Made by a program: the position numbers and the translations under genes
Shown here: piece by piece, positions 63,150 through 64,000 of the stretch
How the letters are laid out: each line of letters begins with the position of its first letter
Position numbering within the stretch: position 1 is the stretch's first letter
The notes under the pieces: generated by a model
What the model was told of the DNA's origin: nothing
What the model saw: the letters and a program-made list of their open reading frames with translations, nothing else
Database searches by the model: none
Assembly (NCBI GenBank): GCA_948144175.1
Contig: CANXME010002459.1
Location: 62,001-126,000 of the forward strand
DNA from: Closterium sp. NIES-65
Lineage: Eukaryota > Streptophyta > Zygnematophyceae > Desmidiales > Closteriaceae
Direction: 5' to 3'
DNA length: 64,000 bases

Positions 63150-64000
63150 GCCAGATGCAGCTCCAGCAACGTCCGCGTGAGTCCCTTGACCCCCAACAGC
63201 TTCGTGAGTGGTACGCTAGTTGGGGTTGTAGGGGTGGCCGTAGTGGGAGTCGTCCTGGACTGAGTAGTTCGGCAGCTGCTTGTAGTGGCCAGGTGCAGCT
63301 GCAGCGTCGTCCGTGCGCGGTCCTTTCGCCTCAGCAGCTTCGTGTATAGTACGCTCAGCGTGACGGGTCACGAGGTACTGATTGCTGTCCGTACGTCATT
63401 CGCACTGGTGCTCGGACTGGTCACCCTTGTGGGATGTTTGGTCACGCAGAGTCGCGCTGCTTTGCGCGCCTGAGCGACGCCTGGCGTACGGAGTTTGGCG
63501 ACGCGGCTGAACTCCCCGACTGGGTGGAGTTGCTAAGGCTGCGGGTAGATATCTATACTCTTGACTATGATGCTATCCTCACTGCCATATATGCATTGCC
63601 TACTAGTGATGAGGGTGACTGTTACCTGTGTGTTCCGCTTGACCCGGGCATTGAGACTGCTGCTCTAGGTGCTGGTGAGACTGCTGCTCTAGGTGCTAGT
63701 ACGTCTGCTGCTCCAGGTCCTAGTGAGTCTGCTGCCCCAGGTGCTGGTGAGTCTGCTCTCTCAGGTACCATGTCGGCTTAGGCCTTACACACCTTCACCC
63801 TTGACTCGGGTGCTTCCCGCTCCTTCTTTCAAGACCGCACCACACTCACGCCGCTTAGTCGGCTAGTTGCAGTCTCCCTGGCGGACCCCTCAAGGGAACC
63901 TGTCCTTGCCCACTTCTCCACTGTCTTACCGTGTCCGGCGGCCCCCTCTGGCACCCTGTCAGGTCTCTACCTCCCCTCGTTCTCTACGAACTTGGTGAGT
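63150..64000 (+). pseudogene. Gag C-terminus and protease of E (runs off the window)
   Basis: PRESLDPQQLREWYAS and, 120 bp later, a second diverged copy of the same segment (CAVLSPQQLRV) are followed by the Cys/His box CGMFGHAESRCFARL, the acidic EGDCYLCVPLDPGIE region and Ala/Gly/Ser repeats. A TAG at 63779-63781 replaces the Gln seen in B2 just before ALHTFTLDSGASRSFF, the protease active site. The frame is then open to the window end. The N-terminal Gag domain is absent. The Cys/His box lacks the first Cys of a classical CCHC knuckle at the usual spacing. Confidence 0.8.

Larger units (their letters stand above)
61801..64000 (+). mobile_element. Family C element E, 5' part, continues past the window
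   Basis: 5' LTR 61801-61919, primer site and hairpin from 61920, leader arrays to about 63000, C-terminal part of gag, then protease up to the window edge. The N-terminal Gag domain is missing: the leader array joins directly to the PQQLREWY segment near 63180. It interrupts D close to the end of its RNase H. Confidence 0.85.

Noticed and set aside
62158-63180. 340-codon Ala/Pro-rich frame in the leader of E
   Set aside because: A translation of tandem arrays; no Gag motif, and sister copies lack an equivalent frame.

Overview
This window looks like a retrotransposon-dominated stretch of a eukaryotic nuclear genome, probably from the green-plant lineage (a streptophyte alga or early-diverging land plant is my best guess). 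The reasons are tRNA-iMet-type primer sites, Ty1/copia and Ty3/gypsy elements, GT-AG introns with TACTAAC-like branch points, and a plant-type GH29 alpha-L-fucosidase exon. I saw no prokaryotic gene organisation, rRNA, tRNA or CRISPR. The species cannot be named from the sequence alone.

Two Ty1/copia families make up most of the window. Family A (LTR 1,093 bp, element 6,855 bp, one 1,526-aa gag-pol ORF) has two intact, near-identical minus-strand copies: A1 (3236-10090, TSD CCAGC) and A2 (17617-24471). A2 is followed by a 198-bp duplicate of its own 3' internal end. Family C has very short LTRs (about 120-131 bp), a tRNA-iMet-like primer site that runs straight into a small hairpin, a GC-rich leader full of minisatellites, and gag-PR-INT-linker-RT-RH. 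It is present as many broken copies: M (189-3235), N (10096-13488), B2a (13489-15052), B2 (15053-26893, interrupted by A2), a solo LTR (28699-28822, TSD GTACT), G (32955-about 38165, minus), C1 (43061-50335, minus), H (52060-55892, minus, TSD AGGGG) and E (61801 to the window end). A related RT/RNase H relic, D, lies at about 59421-61800. Several copies have lost gag, protease and integrase while keeping RT/RNase H.

Element F (27194-28555, TSD ACGAC) is a compact non-autonomous LTR element with identical 244-bp LTRs and no pol. It shares LTR ends, primer-site region, hairpin, a GGGCCCACC box and the polypurine tract with family C, so it is probably mobilised by family C proteins. Older pieces include a Ty3/gypsy gag-protease fragment (39152-40620), an A-like LTR with a pol tail inserted into it (40621-about 41700), and a further A-like LTR at 31554-32498.

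The non-LTR content is a decayed, intron-containing Plavaka-type transposase gene on the minus strand (55977-about 59410); a multi-exon minus-strand gene of unknown function (42255-about 50939) with C1 inside one of its introns; and a secreted GH29 alpha-L-fucosidase first-exon fragment (38172-38447) abutting the truncated 5' end of element G. The 28.8-31.5 kb interval holds no gene I recognise.
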